From NCBI GenBank assembly GCA_026388155.1, contig JAPLKI010000020.1, positions 34,862 to 98,861 on the forward strand: a stretch of DNA of 64,000 bases, in the 5' to 3' direction. The translations under genes and the position numbers were made by a program. The DNA is from Elusimicrobiota bacterium. GTDB lineage: Bacteria > Elusimicrobiota > Elusimicrobia > Elusimicrobiales > UBA9959. The number at the start of each line of letters is the position of its first letter. Positions within the stretch are counted from its first letter, which is position 1. The notes beneath the pieces are model-generated. The model searched no databases. It had not been told where the DNA came from and saw only the letters and a program-made list of their open reading frames with translations. Below, piece by piece: positions 17,907 through 26,309 of this stretch.

Positions 17907-18761
17907 ATGGCAACTATATTTTCCGATGTGCTGACCCAGTTAAGGAAGGATAACGGATTTTCCACGGCTTACAGCTTTTACCACGATAACGGCGGGGCGC
18001 CGGTGCTGATGGTCTCCTACCGCAAATATCTCCTGATGGAACAGGGAAAGATCCTGCCTGTTATAGACAGGTTAAGGCGACTTTTTTTCGCCTTGCGGCT
18101 GCACCCGCAGAGTCCTCAGGCCAACAGCCTGGTAGTCGCCTGGCTTAAAACCATGGCCGGGGAGGATAATTATCGGGATATATTGGAGCCGATCGTTTCA
18201 TCGAAGGCTGAAGTAAAAGGGGTATCCCCGCTTCATACGGCGTTGAAAAAGAGCATGGCTGATAATAAATATTTCATGTCCCCGGACCAACTGGCCGTAG
18301 TAGTTTCCAGCTTTGATACATACCTTTGTTATCTGGCCATGTCCAGCGAAACGGGGGTTTGTACGGTTGATGCACTGGCCAAGAGCCTCAGTATTAATAA
18401 AACAGCCGTGACAAAAGCGGTAAAGTCCCTTGCTGGGGCCAAAATATTGAAAGAGGTTAAAAAGGGGGCTTACAAATGCCCTCTGTCATCATATTCTTCC
18501 GTTGACTTCCCTCATATGGATCTCATGGCTGCGGATGTGAGGGGTAAGCTGAAGGAGTATATGCGTCAACTGGCCGCCTCCGGCAATACCGAATGGTTCA
18601 GCGCCTGCACCATCCGCGCTGACGCCGCGGTCTTTAAGGGTTATATTCCGCTGCTGCAAATGAGTGTGCACGCGGCCAAAACCTATGAGATTTCACAGAA
18701 AACAAATAAGTCCGCCCTCTTCATGGTAGAGGGACGAGTAACCAAACTGCGGGATTTTTAA
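17907..18761 (+). CDS. Putative winged-helix transcriptional regulator
   Basis: 284 residues. The N-terminal ~60 residues are helical and resemble an HTH/XRE-like module. Residues about 150-190 (TVDALAKSLSINKTAVTKAVKSLAGAKIL) form a clear winged helix. The arrangement is reminiscent of the TIGR02147/DUF4423 group, but the family call is tentative. The start has AGGA 6 bases upstream. It lies upstream of, and in the same direction as, the three-gene exported cassette at 19475-21966, which it might control, although 700 bases of repeats intervene. Confidence 0.6.
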   Translation: MATIFSDVLTQLRKDNGFSTAYSFYHDNGGAPVLMVSYRKYLLMEQGKILPVIDRLRRLFFALRLHPQSPQANSLVVAWLKTMAGEDNYRDILEPIVSSKAEVKGVSPLHTALKKSMADNKYFMSPDQLAVVVSSFDTYLCYLAMSSETGVCTVDALAKSLSINKTAVTKAVKSLAGAKILKEVKKGAYKCPLSSYSSVDFPHMDLMAADVRGKLKEYMRQLAASGNTEWFSACTIRADAAVFKGYIPLLQMSVHAAKTYEISQKTNKSALFMVEGRVTKLRDF

Positions 18762-18826
18762 TTCCTTAACCTGAATCCTGCAGTTCAAGGTTATTCTCAT
18801 TTGAAAACATAAGGAACAAAAATATG

Positions 18827-18874
18827 CAATACCTGCGTAGGTGCCGTATAGGGGCCTATGGCCATCAGACGGCC
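18827..18874 (+). repeat. Family-3 palindromic repeat, copy 1
   Basis: A CAATACCTGCGTAG lead is followed by GTGCCGTAT and ends in CATCAGACGGCC, with a GGGGCC-TAT-GGCC inner stem. The same unit occurs at 31887-31920, 41986-42033 (minus), 43474-43521 and 56682-56729. Confidence 0.85.
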
Positions 18875-18875
18875 A

Positions 18876-18910
18876 GGATTCCCCGCTTTGCGGGTCGCAA
18901 ATCAAGCGCA
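18876..18910 (+). repeat. 35-bp sequence repeated at 43644-43679
   Basis: It begins GGATTCCCC and contains TTTGCGGGTCGCAAATCAAG; the two copies differ at one position. In both places it lies downstream of a family-3 unit, so the two probably belong to one composite repeat. Confidence 0.85.
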
Positions 18911-19227
18911 TTGCGCGCAGAATTTGCGAGGGTGTATGCCGCGCGCAGCGCACCTGAGCTCCGCGAAGGGAAAAATTCAATTGAATTTTTCAGGTTAAGC
19001 GTGCCCGCCGCCTTTCCGCTAAACTCTATTCAGAAAGAACACCGGTCGTTTTGAGGGAGTGAGGTCGTGAACACCGCTCCCCACTATTGATTTGTGTCGC
19101 CGGATATTTTTTCCACAAATTTTAAAATTCCAAAACAGGATCGAAAGGCTAAATTTTTAATGGTTTAGTCCATGTCCCACCTCCGACGGACGTCAGCGCA
19201 ATGCTGGCGTTCCCGCCCTCCTGATGA

Positions 19228-19286
19228 TGACCCTGGCGGTCACTGAAACTGTTTTTTCAACATAAATTTAACGTAAACCGAACGGG
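19228..19286 (+). repeat. Family-7 direct repeat, left of the exported cassette
   Basis: It begins TGACCCTGGCGGTCACTGAAAC (hairpin) and ends AACGTAAACCGAACGGG. The partner copy is at 22031-22091, on the other side of the three-gene cassette and in the same orientation. Confidence 0.85.
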
Positions 19287-19474
19287 CAATACGTATGAGA
19301 AGGAATACGGCGTCCGCGTGAGCATTCCGCCTCATGTGGAAACACCGTCTACTCGCTAGAATATATATGCAGCCAAACCCGGGAAGAAAAACAACAGCGT
19401 TCACTAGCACTTCCGGGACCGGTAATTAAGGAGAATAATAAAGCATGAAAAAGTCAATAAAGGAGAAAAATAAA

Positions 19475-19960
19475 ATGGAACATAAAAACGTAGGTCGTTT
19501 CTTAGCGCTGGCTTTGCTGATCGGGGCCGGCTTTGTGTCGGGCGCTGTGGCTTCGCCGCCCCAGGCTCCGGTGTCGGCGGCAAACTGTCAGAAAATTACC
19601 CGGGGCAATGGCGCCTGGATAGGTTCGGTCTGCCCCGTTGCCGGCCAGCTCGGTAACAATGTGGTTGGCGTTGATGTGTTTTACTGGGGATACCTAGCCA
19701 ACCAGGAACTGCCTTTCGGCGGCGCCACGCCGACTGTGCAGGTCTACATCAAGAATGACGCCGGCCGGTTCATAAATACGCCTCTTCACAGGGACAGCAA
19801 CTCTTACCTCACCAGCCCTGCCAACGGGTCTTTTTTCTACGGCAGGTATCTCACTGCCTTACCCCGGGACGGCGCAGTGAATTTGGAGATGTATTTCCAA
19901 TTCAACGGACAGGAAGACAGCGATTACGGCCTGAATTACCTGGCCCGGCTTAGTTTCTAA
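19475..19960 (+). CDS. Exported protein of unknown function (cassette gene 1)
   Basis: 161 residues from the ATG at 19475, preceded by AAGGAGAAAAATAAA. An in-frame ATG at 19445 also has AAGGAG, giving a 10-residue extension, so the start is ambiguous. A signal peptide (cleavage near AVASPP) leads a mature domain of about 125 residues with two Cys (NCQK, GSVCPV), rich in Gly/Asn/aromatic residues and probably beta-sandwich. No family is recognised. It shares its ribosome-site style with the two following genes. Confidence 0.75.
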   Translation: MEHKNVGRFLALALLIGAGFVSGAVASPPQAPVSAANCQKITRGNGAWIGSVCPVAGQLGNNVVGVDVFYWGYLANQELPFGGATPTVQVYIKNDAGRFINTPLHRDSNSYLTSPANGSFFYGRYLTALPRDGAVNLEMYFQFNGQEDSDYGLNYLARLSF

Positions 19961-20038
19961 AACCTAACTGGTATTGATAGTTGTTGATGAAAATAGTTGG
20001 ACAGCAGGTCTTTTGGCGCTGTTAGGCTTGTCTGATAA

Positions 20039-20084
20039 CCCCGCCGTTCATCCCCGAGGTTGTAAAACCCGGGGATGGGCGGGC
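20039..20084. terminator. Long intergenic hairpin between cassette genes 1 and 2
   Basis: CATCCCCG (20049-20056) pairs with CGGGGATG (20070-20077), extended by CCCGCC/GGCGGG outer arms. There is no clean T-tract, so it may be a processing or attenuation structure that sets the relative levels of the cassette genes. Confidence 0.6.
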
Positions 20085-20132
20085 GTCAGGGGAATGGATT
20101 CAATTGTAAAGCGATATAAGGAGAAAAACACA

Positions 20133-21101
20133 ATGAACAAGATAATACTTTCGGTAATAGCGGTCGCGGTAAGTTCAAGTTTTGTCAACGCATTCGAGCT
20201 GGAGAATGTAAGCGCGAAAGATATAGTTAAACTGACGCAGACCGGACAAATAGTTGTTCCCGCCGCCCAGCCCTTGCGGGGAGCGGTGGGCATTGATCAG
20301 GACTGGCAAAATCAGGACTGGGAACATGCTGTTCTTAAGGCGACCGACGGGACTCAAATAAACATTGATTACCTGGCCCGCGGGCTTGATTCGGACCCGA
20401 ATTTCGGCGATACCGCGTATGTGTTTGCGGATCCGGTATGGGTAAGCGTTTCAAATCCGCGCTTCAGCGGGGGTGAAACGGTCATAGTGGAGCTTAGCGG
20501 CAACCCTGATGAATCGCTCAGGCTGGTATATGCGGGCGGCGGACGTTTTATCGGCAAGACTGCGCGCAGCGTCACGCTGCTTTTCCACCACCATGGCGTT
20601 GATTATCCCCAGAAACAGAAACTTTCCGTGAAGGTTTTCGGGGAACCGCTTACGGACCCGGTCAGCGGAACGGACACTTTTACGCTCAGTCTGCCGGCAC
20701 ACAACAATACTTCCAAGGTTGTTTCTGAAGCCGCGCTCTCGGACGTCAAAGCGGCCGAAAGTTTTAGCTACCAATGTGCCAGTCTGGACAACAACGGGCC
20801 TTACGGAATAAGAGAAATAAAACTTGAGGTCAATGGTCGTAATAAACCGCTATTGTTCACTTTTAAGGCCAATAAAGAAGTGACCGAAAAGTACTTAATT
20901 GACGCCGCATACACCCCAAAACCGGGCAGTTCATTGGAGGGCTTTCTTAAGGCTAATGGAAAAGATCCGGATCATACGGCTTATACCGAGGGCACGATAA
21001 CTCCGTTCTATATAGAGGGCCAGCTTCTGCTCGGGAAAGGCGGAGTTATAAAGACTTCCGGCGCGGGATATTCCTGGGCCAGATATTCCTGTGTGCGTTG
21101 A
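20133..21101 (+). CDS. Exported protein of unknown function (cassette gene 2)
   Basis: 322 residues from the ATG at 20133, which has AAGGAG 9 bases upstream and begins the signal peptide (MNKIILSVIAVAVSSSFVNA). An in-frame upstream ATG at 19974 runs through the hairpin and is rejected. The middle (residues about 85-190) has beta-rich segments ending near FTLSLPAHNN. The last ~110 residues carry FSYQC...FTFKANKE...YSC, which resembles the F-x-C...TFKANYKNGRF...C unit duplicated in cassette gene 3. No known domain is recognised. Confidence 0.8.
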   Translation: MNKIILSVIAVAVSSSFVNAFELENVSAKDIVKLTQTGQIVVPAAQPLRGAVGIDQDWQNQDWEHAVLKATDGTQINIDYLARGLDSDPNFGDTAYVFADPVWVSVSNPRFSGGETVIVELSGNPDESLRLVYAGGGRFIGKTARSVTLLFHHHGVDYPQKQKLSVKVFGEPLTDPVSGTDTFTLSLPAHNNTSKVVSEAALSDVKAAESFSYQCASLDNNGPYGIREIKLEVNGRNKPLLFTFKANKEVTEKYLIDAAYTPKPGSSLEGFLKANGKDPDHTAYTEGTITPFYIEGQLLLGKGGVIKTSGAGYSWARYSCVR

Positions 21102-21234
21102 GTGCACCGACTACCCATGAGTTTAGGAAGCCGGAGCAGATTGGAATTGCCGTGCCGCAGCCCGCAAAGGAGTTGTATCTCAAAATACGGGTGCGGCCGG
21201 TAAAATTGAAAAATTAAAATAAAAGGAGAAAATA

Positions 21235-21966
21235 ATGCGGAAATTAATAGTTGTACTCAGTATCGCGGCGATGGTAAATCCGGCCTGGTCATTCGCTCTT
21301 GAACTTGAGCGGACAGGCTTAGAGACGATGAAAAGCATTGAGATAACCGTTCCGGAGGCCACTAAAGCTTCTGAAGCGGCCCCTTTTCAGTCAGGCTCGA
21401 AGTTCGCCTGCATGAGCGCCGGGTCCAATGTGCTTTTCGATCTAAAGGTCACTGATGTGGGCGACGAATCCGGCGAAGTAGTTGTAAACTCCGGCGGCGC
21501 CCCCAAAACATTTAAGGCCAACTATAAGAACGGCCGTTTTGTTTTTGGGGACACCATGGACTCGGTCATTGAACTGCCTGCCCCCGGTTACTTTGAGTGG
21601 GTTATCGGTACTGTTCAGCATGACGGCTCAAATGGAAAGCTCATATGCCAGTACGGCAAAGCTGTAAATCAGACCATTCCCGCTACGTTAGAATCTCGCA
21701 GCGCGTTTTCCTGCATAGGGACCCGTTCCGAAAAAATGTACGACCTGGATATAGTCGATGTGGGAGATGAATCCGGCAAAGTTGTAATAAACGCCGGCGG
21801 AGCCCCTGAGACATTTAAGGCCAACTACAAGAACGGCCGTTTCATTTTCGGCAAATCGCTGATCGAACTTGACCAGCCTTACTGGTACGAATGGACGACC
21901 GGCAAAGCCGTGGATGTTAAAGGCTTGAGCGAGCCTCTTGTCTGCAAATCCAGGAAATACGAGTAA
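21235..21966 (+). CDS. Exported two-repeat protein of unknown function (cassette gene 3)
   Basis: 243 residues. A signal peptide (MRKLIVVLSIAAMVNPAWSFA) is followed by two tandem repeats of about 80 residues. Both contain DVGDESG, GGAP and TFKANYKNGRF, and each is bounded by Cys (FACMS...LICQ and FSCIG...LVCK), suggesting one disulphide per repeat. The start has AAAGGAGAAAATA directly upstream. A terminator follows. The repeat is not a family I recognise. Likely periplasmic or surface-exposed. Confidence 0.82.
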   Translation: MRKLIVVLSIAAMVNPAWSFALELERTGLETMKSIEITVPEATKASEAAPFQSGSKFACMSAGSNVLFDLKVTDVGDESGEVVVNSGGAPKTFKANYKNGRFVFGDTMDSVIELPAPGYFEWVIGTVQHDGSNGKLICQYGKAVNQTIPATLESRSAFSCIGTRSEKMYDLDIVDVGDESGKVVINAGGAPETFKANYKNGRFIFGKSLIELDQPYWYEWTTGKAVDVKGLSEPLVCKSRKYE

Positions 21967-21986
21967 TTATACGGAACTGTGTAAGC

Positions 21987-22019
21987 AAAAAACCCGGGCC
22001 TTAACAACCCGGGCTTTTT
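21987..22019 (+). terminator. Rho-independent terminator of the exported cassette
   Basis: AAAAAACCCGGG, a 9-base loop, then CCCGGGCTTTTT. It lies 21 bases after the stop of cassette gene 3. Confidence 0.9.
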
Positions 22020-22030
22020 ATTAGCTGCTA

Positions 22031-22091
22031 GTGACCCTGGCGGTCACTGAAACGGCTTTTTAACCTCCGGTCCTAACGTGAACCGAACGGG
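22031..22091 (+). repeat. Family-7 direct repeat, right of the exported cassette
   Basis: It begins GTGACCCTGGCGGTCACTG and ends AACGTGAACCGAACGGG, matching 19228-19286. It is part of the 422-base gap 21967-22388. Confidence 0.85.
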
Positions 22092-22123
22092 TGTCCCGCC
22101 AGTCGCGGACAACGCCATAGGTA

Positions 22124-22149
22124 GGGGAAACCGCAGTGCGGTGTCCCCT
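22124..22149 (+). repeat. Family-4 palindrome (GGGGAAACCGC-AGT-GCGGTGTCCCC)
   Basis: Variant of the CCGCCATGCGG hairpin found at 39728, 43537, 56790 and 56831. The rest of the gap to 22388 holds further imperfect GC-rich inverted repeats, including a diverged CCCCGCACC...AAAGTGCG near 22187, and no gene. Confidence 0.75.
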
Positions 22150-22388
22150 GTGACTAATTTCACGGAAGGGGTGCCGCCGCGACAGGCCCCGCACCTTGGC
22201 CCTTGGAAAAAGTGCGCGACAGGCCAGAGGCACTATGGGAAAATCCCCCGGAAAGGGTCCCGCCAAAAGTCGGGTCGTTTTTATGAAATTTTGCAAAGTC
22301 CCCCCGCGCCCTTAGGTTTTCCGGGTGTGTAAGAGGATGGAGAGTTGTTTGTTTTAGTCCGAATTCTTCAGTTGGCCGTCTGAGGCAT

Positions 22389-24344
22389 TTATTTCTTTAT
22401 CGGGATATGGAAGAAGAACCGGGAACCGACCCCGAGCTCGGACTCGATACCCATCTCGCCGCCGTGCCTCTGGACTATCTCCCGCGCGATCTTCAGGCCC
22501 AGGCCGAAACCGGCCTTGCGCATGCCCTTGGCCGCCTCTGTCTGGAAGAAGCGCTCCCACACGCGGGGCAGGTCTTCCTTGGAGATGCCGATGCCGGTGT
22601 CTATCACGCTGACGAAAACCTTGTCGGGGGCGGTTTCCACTTTTATGGTTATCCTGCCGCCTTCCTTGGTGTACTGGATGGCGTTGGTGCAGAGGTTCTG
22701 TACCACCTGGCCTATGCGGGCGTCGTCGCCGGCCAGCGGCGGAAGGACGGGCGGGATCTCCATGCCGAAGTGCAGGTTCCGTTTCTGGGCCGCTATCTCT
22801 ACGCGTGCGCACACGTCCTGGACTACCGCAAGCAGGTTCAGCGTCCCTATGTCCACGCGCAGTTTGCCGGATTCTATAGCGGCCAGGTCAACCAGGTCGG
22901 AGATCAGGACGTTGAGCGTTTTCGCCGAGGTCTGGATGTTGGATGCGTATCTTTGTTCGCTGGGCATTGCCTTGAGCTTGCCGGTCAGGACCTCGGAGTA
23001 GCCGAGGATGGCGGTCAGCGGGCTCTTTACGTCGTGGGCCACCGTGGCGAAGAAATTCTTCTGGAAGCCGTTAACCGCGGCCAGCTGCCGGTTCAGTTCC
23101 TGCATCTCTTTGAGCAGGCGCGCGTTCTCCAGCAGCAGGAAGCGCCGCTCCAGGGCCCTCTCCACCGAAAAAATGAGGCGCGAGGCCTCTACGGGCTTCA
23201 AAAGCGCGTCGTCCAGTCCAAGCTCCACGACCTGGCTGACCCCCTGCAGCGCGGCCTGAAGAGGATACCGGTCCACCATGAAAATTATGCGCAGGTCGGG
23301 ATCCCGTTCGCGCAGCTTCTGGGCGAGTTCCGCCCCTGAATGCTGCGCGAAGGTGATCGCAGTGCCGATGACCGCAAGATGGAATGCCCCCTTTTCACAG
23401 ATCTTCAGGGCCTCCTCGCCGTCCATAAAAGGGGTGACCTCGTAGCCCGCGCTCGCCAAGGCCTGGTCCAGGGAGGTCAGGCTCGGCTTGAAACTATCCA
23501 GCAGGAGGATGCGCCCCTTCTCCTTGGGGCGGACTGCGGCGCCTTCGCTGCTGTCGATCAGGATGGCGGCGATGCGCCCGGCCTGTTCCCGCGGAAGGGC
23601 CACGGGATGACTGTCCTTAAGCGCCTGGATCGCGTAGCGCACCATATCCGTGCCCGATATGAGATAGCAGACGGCCTCCGGAGTCGCGGTCCGGATGCGG
23701 GAGTCCAGCAATCCGGCCTCCTCCGGGATCCCGGCAAACAACACCACCACAACATTGCCCGGGAGCTGCGCGGGCTCTTCGGGCGCGGCTTCTTTTTCTA
23801 CGCCCAGGCGTGACCAGAAGTTCTTGGGCTTCGTGGGCTGGGGGGCGTGAGCGCGGGCCTCGTTCTGCTGGTAAACCAACTCAACCAGGCCATTGGTGGA
23901 TTCCAGGTACACAGGCTGAACTCCGGCCTGCTGGAAAGCGCCCTGCACGGCCGCTGTCGTGAACAGGACCTGGTCGGCCAGAATGACTACCGGACGGTTC
24001 GTGACCCTGATCTGATCCGCGAACCCCACAGGCAGCGGCCAGCCCAGACGGCGCAGCGGCGAGGAGACGCCCGGCGCATTGCTGCCGATGGTCTCCAGCG
24101 TGAAGAGATGGACCTTGGGGTTTTGTTTATGTAAGGCGAGGAAAGCCTCGCGCTCGGTCGGGGCGACCCGGCCGAAGTCCACCACCAGGGCGGTACAATC
24201 GCCGGCGGCCAGCCGGTCAGCCGCGTATTTCAGGGTCGGCACGCAGACGAGCTCGAGGCCCCTGCTCGACATGGACGGCTTCATCTCGTCAAGGAGTTCC
24301 TTTCCGCTCGTGACCACCAGGACGCGGCCCTTGAGATCGGTCAT
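22389..24344 (-). CDS. Sensor histidine kinase with N-terminal pseudo-receiver domains
   Basis: 651 residues, soluble. The C-terminal half is a complete kinase: H-box FFATVAHDVKSPL near residue 436, N-box QNLCTNAIQYT near 551, G1 DTGIGI and G2 GFGLGLKI. The N-terminal ~400 residues look like two or three receiver-type alpha/beta modules. The module beginning RILLLDSFKP has GTAI where the phospho-acceptor Asp should be, and the first lacks the paired acidic residues, so these are probably pseudo-receivers used for sensing or docking. GGAG lies 8 bases upstream of the ATG. No cognate regulator is adjacent. Confidence 0.9.
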   Translation of the reverse strand: MTDLKGRVLVVTSGKELLDEMKPSMSSRGLELVCVPTLKYAADRLAAGDCTALVVDFGRVAPTEREAFLALHKQNPKVHLFTLETIGSNAPGVSSPLRRLGWPLPVGFADQIRVTNRPVVILADQVLFTTAAVQGAFQQAGVQPVYLESTNGLVELVYQQNEARAHAPQPTKPKNFWSRLGVEKEAAPEEPAQLPGNVVVVLFAGIPEEAGLLDSRIRTATPEAVCYLISGTDMVRYAIQALKDSHPVALPREQAGRIAAILIDSSEGAAVRPKEKGRILLLDSFKPSLTSLDQALASAGYEVTPFMDGEEALKICEKGAFHLAVIGTAITFAQHSGAELAQKLRERDPDLRIIFMVDRYPLQAALQGVSQVVELGLDDALLKPVEASRLIFSVERALERRFLLLENARLLKEMQELNRQLAAVNGFQKNFFATVAHDVKSPLTAILGYSEVLTGKLKAMPSEQRYASNIQTSAKTLNVLISDLVDLAAIESGKLRVDIGTLNLLAVVQDVCARVEIAAQKRNLHFGMEIPPVLPPLAGDDARIGQVVQNLCTNAIQYTKEGGRITIKVETAPDKVFVSVIDTGIGISKEDLPRVWERFFQTEAAKGMRKAGFGLGLKIAREIVQRHGGEMGIESELGVGSRFFFHIPIKK

Positions 24345-24544
24345 CAGGAAAGCTCCTGTATAAGGTTGGCTGTGAAACGGGCCGGCCGGAGGGAGCCGGA
24401 CAAGGGCTTCAGGCCCCGCAGCGGCAGGGCGCGCAAGGCGATACCGGCGCGGACCTCGATGATATGTCTTTGGGGAGAAATTGCAGGCAACATAAGAGCG
24501 ATCATAAACTTTCCTTGTATCTAATCTTCCGGACGCCGCCGCTC

Positions 24545-26230
24545 CTACTTGGCGAAGAACGGATGTTCAAGGTACGGCTTTCTATCCGGCTTGTCTTCGG
24601 TTTTTTTAATTTCCATTTCCTGAACAAGTATGGACGGCGCCACCAGCGAGGCCGGAGGGGTCCATGGAAGACTGTAAACTTTCATTTCCCTGGAAACCGC
24701 CACTATGTCGCGCAGCGCCCGCAAACTGGTGCCCATAAACTCTATGGCATGCACCGGCTCCTCGCGCCCGTCGGCCGGGTAAACTTTGTAAGCTGAAAAA
24801 GAACGGTAAAAACTGCCTATGTCCCTTACAAGCAGGCAATAGTCCAGCTCCTGCTCGCGGCAAAGATCCAGAAACTTTTTTTTCAGTTCGGCCATGGGCA
24901 GAACGCGGGCCGGGTTATCCTCGGGCTGGATCAAGACATTGCCGGGGCCGCCGTTTACGAATTCATGGTACTCGCCGCGGCCATGGCCGTTCGATCTGTT
25001 GAAATCCCGCGTGGCTGCCCTGGACCGGTAAATATCCTTAAGTTTGCCTTTCTCCACAAGCTTCAATTTCTGAGCCGGCACGCCCTCGTCGTCCACCTCG
25101 TAATGGCCCATCAGCGCTTTGCCGTTGTAATCTCTGGCAAAAGGGTCATCCACCACGTTCAAAAACGGCGGCATAACGCGCATATCCAGGCGCTCCACAA
25201 GCTCCCCGGCGCGTCTGTAAATGTACTCGCTGGACCATTTATTCGTCTCTTTCCATATTTCGCGCGGGTTCGCGACATTGCGCACGAAAAAATTATCAAA
25301 AAACTTGGCGGCTGCGTTCTCTTCAAAAAGCACGGGGCCGATATAGGCCTTCATGGGCACGGACTTGCTCATGGCGGTAAGGCGTTGGGCTATTTCCCCG
25401 GCTTTTGCGGCAAGAGTTTCAAAAGAAGGAATGTCGGCCGCTCCGCAGAAGCCGAAACGCGCGCTGGCGCCGAGTTTGTAGCCGTCGGGAGAATAGGTGT
25501 CGCCGTCTATATTGATCACACCGGAACAATACGGCTTTTTAAACACCGAGCCCTCGCTGTTGACGAATCTTGCGTTGCCGGAATCGTAGCTCAGCGAGAC
25601 CTGCGAATACTTCACGGCCGGATATTTGGTGAAAACCGCCGACAGCTGTTTGACGCGTTCCTGCCACAGAACCTCGTCAAGCCGCTCAGTGACCGCCGGC
25701 AAAAAAACCGTGTAAACCGGCTCAAAAACAAGGTCGTCGTACAGCTCGGTGATATTTTTTGATTCCTTAAAAGCTTTTTTCTTTGAATAGGTATCCAGGG
25801 CGTTCTTGTAGGCGGAGTCGGTAAGCGACCAGATACTGAAGCGCAGGCTGTCATAATTGTCGTCAAGGGCCACGCTGTAATCCACCGGGGGGCGGTAATC
25901 CCCCCAGGCGCTTCCCAGATAATTGGTGTTGTCGAATTTTTTATCGCCCACGCGGACCTCGGCCTTAAGACGGCGGTAAGGATAGGAACTAAACCCCTCC
26001 AGGGAGCCGAAGGTGGCGCTGATATAGCAGGAGGAGCCTTCGCTTACGGTATATGCCATGAAATACGGTTTCTGCAGATTGTCCATTTTCAGTTTGTTCA
26101 TGGAGCGCGCCATCTCGTCGTTCATGGCCTTAAAAACGGCATCCCCTTCAGGTGCTGCGCACTGTGCCGCCGCGCAAAAAGAAAGCGAAATCAAAGCTGA
26201 CAAGAGACTTTTTTTATAAATATTTTTCAT
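24545..26230 (-). CDS. Exported TldE/PmbA-like protein lacking the metal motif
   Basis: 561 residues with a signal peptide. It is collinear with the protein encoded immediately upstream (26310-27995): both contain Y(E/T)VDDEGVxAQ-like segments, RDF-SSNGHGR-like segments and APSIL near the C-terminus. Where that protein has HExxxH, this one reads FEENAAAKFF, so it cannot bind metal in the same way. This mirrors TldD/TldE, where only one partner carries the site. Canonical Tld proteins are cytoplasmic; both here carry export signals. It is in an operon 79 bases after its partner. Confidence 0.85.
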   Translation of the reverse strand: MKNIYKKSLLSALISLSFCAAAQCAAPEGDAVFKAMNDEMARSMNKLKMDNLQKPYFMAYTVSEGSSCYISATFGSLEGFSSYPYRRLKAEVRVGDKKFDNTNYLGSAWGDYRPPVDYSVALDDNYDSLRFSIWSLTDSAYKNALDTYSKKKAFKESKNITELYDDLVFEPVYTVFLPAVTERLDEVLWQERVKQLSAVFTKYPAVKYSQVSLSYDSGNARFVNSEGSVFKKPYCSGVINIDGDTYSPDGYKLGASARFGFCGAADIPSFETLAAKAGEIAQRLTAMSKSVPMKAYIGPVLFEENAAAKFFDNFFVRNVANPREIWKETNKWSSEYIYRRAGELVERLDMRVMPPFLNVVDDPFARDYNGKALMGHYEVDDEGVPAQKLKLVEKGKLKDIYRSRAATRDFNRSNGHGRGEYHEFVNGGPGNVLIQPEDNPARVLPMAELKKKFLDLCREQELDYCLLVRDIGSFYRSFSAYKVYPADGREEPVHAIEFMGTSLRALRDIVAVSREMKVYSLPWTPPASLVAPSILVQEMEIKKTEDKPDRKPYLEHPFFAK

Positions 26231-26265
26231 AAACAGCCTTTTTTATCTGCGGTATCCGGTATTCC

Positions 26266-26291
26266 GTAACCAGTATTCAGTTACTGGTTAC
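26266..26291. repeat. Hairpin between the two Tld-like genes
   Basis: GTAACCAGTA (26266-26275) and TACTGGTTAC (26282-26291) form a perfect 10-base stem. It may tune expression of the second gene. Confidence 0.7.
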
Positions 26292-26309
26292 CGACTACTG
26301 GTTACTTCT

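Larger units (their letters stand above)
18762..19474. other. 713-base intergenic region of stacked repeats
   Basis: No convincing gene. It holds a CCTGAATCCTGCAGTTCAAGG near-palindrome (about 18772), a family-3 unit (18841-18874), a stretch shared with 43644-43679 (18876-18910), an AAAATTCAATTGAATTTTT palindrome near 18970, a small hairpin (CGTCAGCGCAATGCTGGCG near 19191) and the family-7 unit at 19228-19286. The last 40 bases hold the ribosome sites of the first cassette gene. Confidence 0.7.

Noticed and set aside
18762..19444. Riboswitch (for example cyclic-di-GMP type) before the exported cassette
   Set aside because: No conserved aptamer core could be recognised; the region is made of dispersed repeats.
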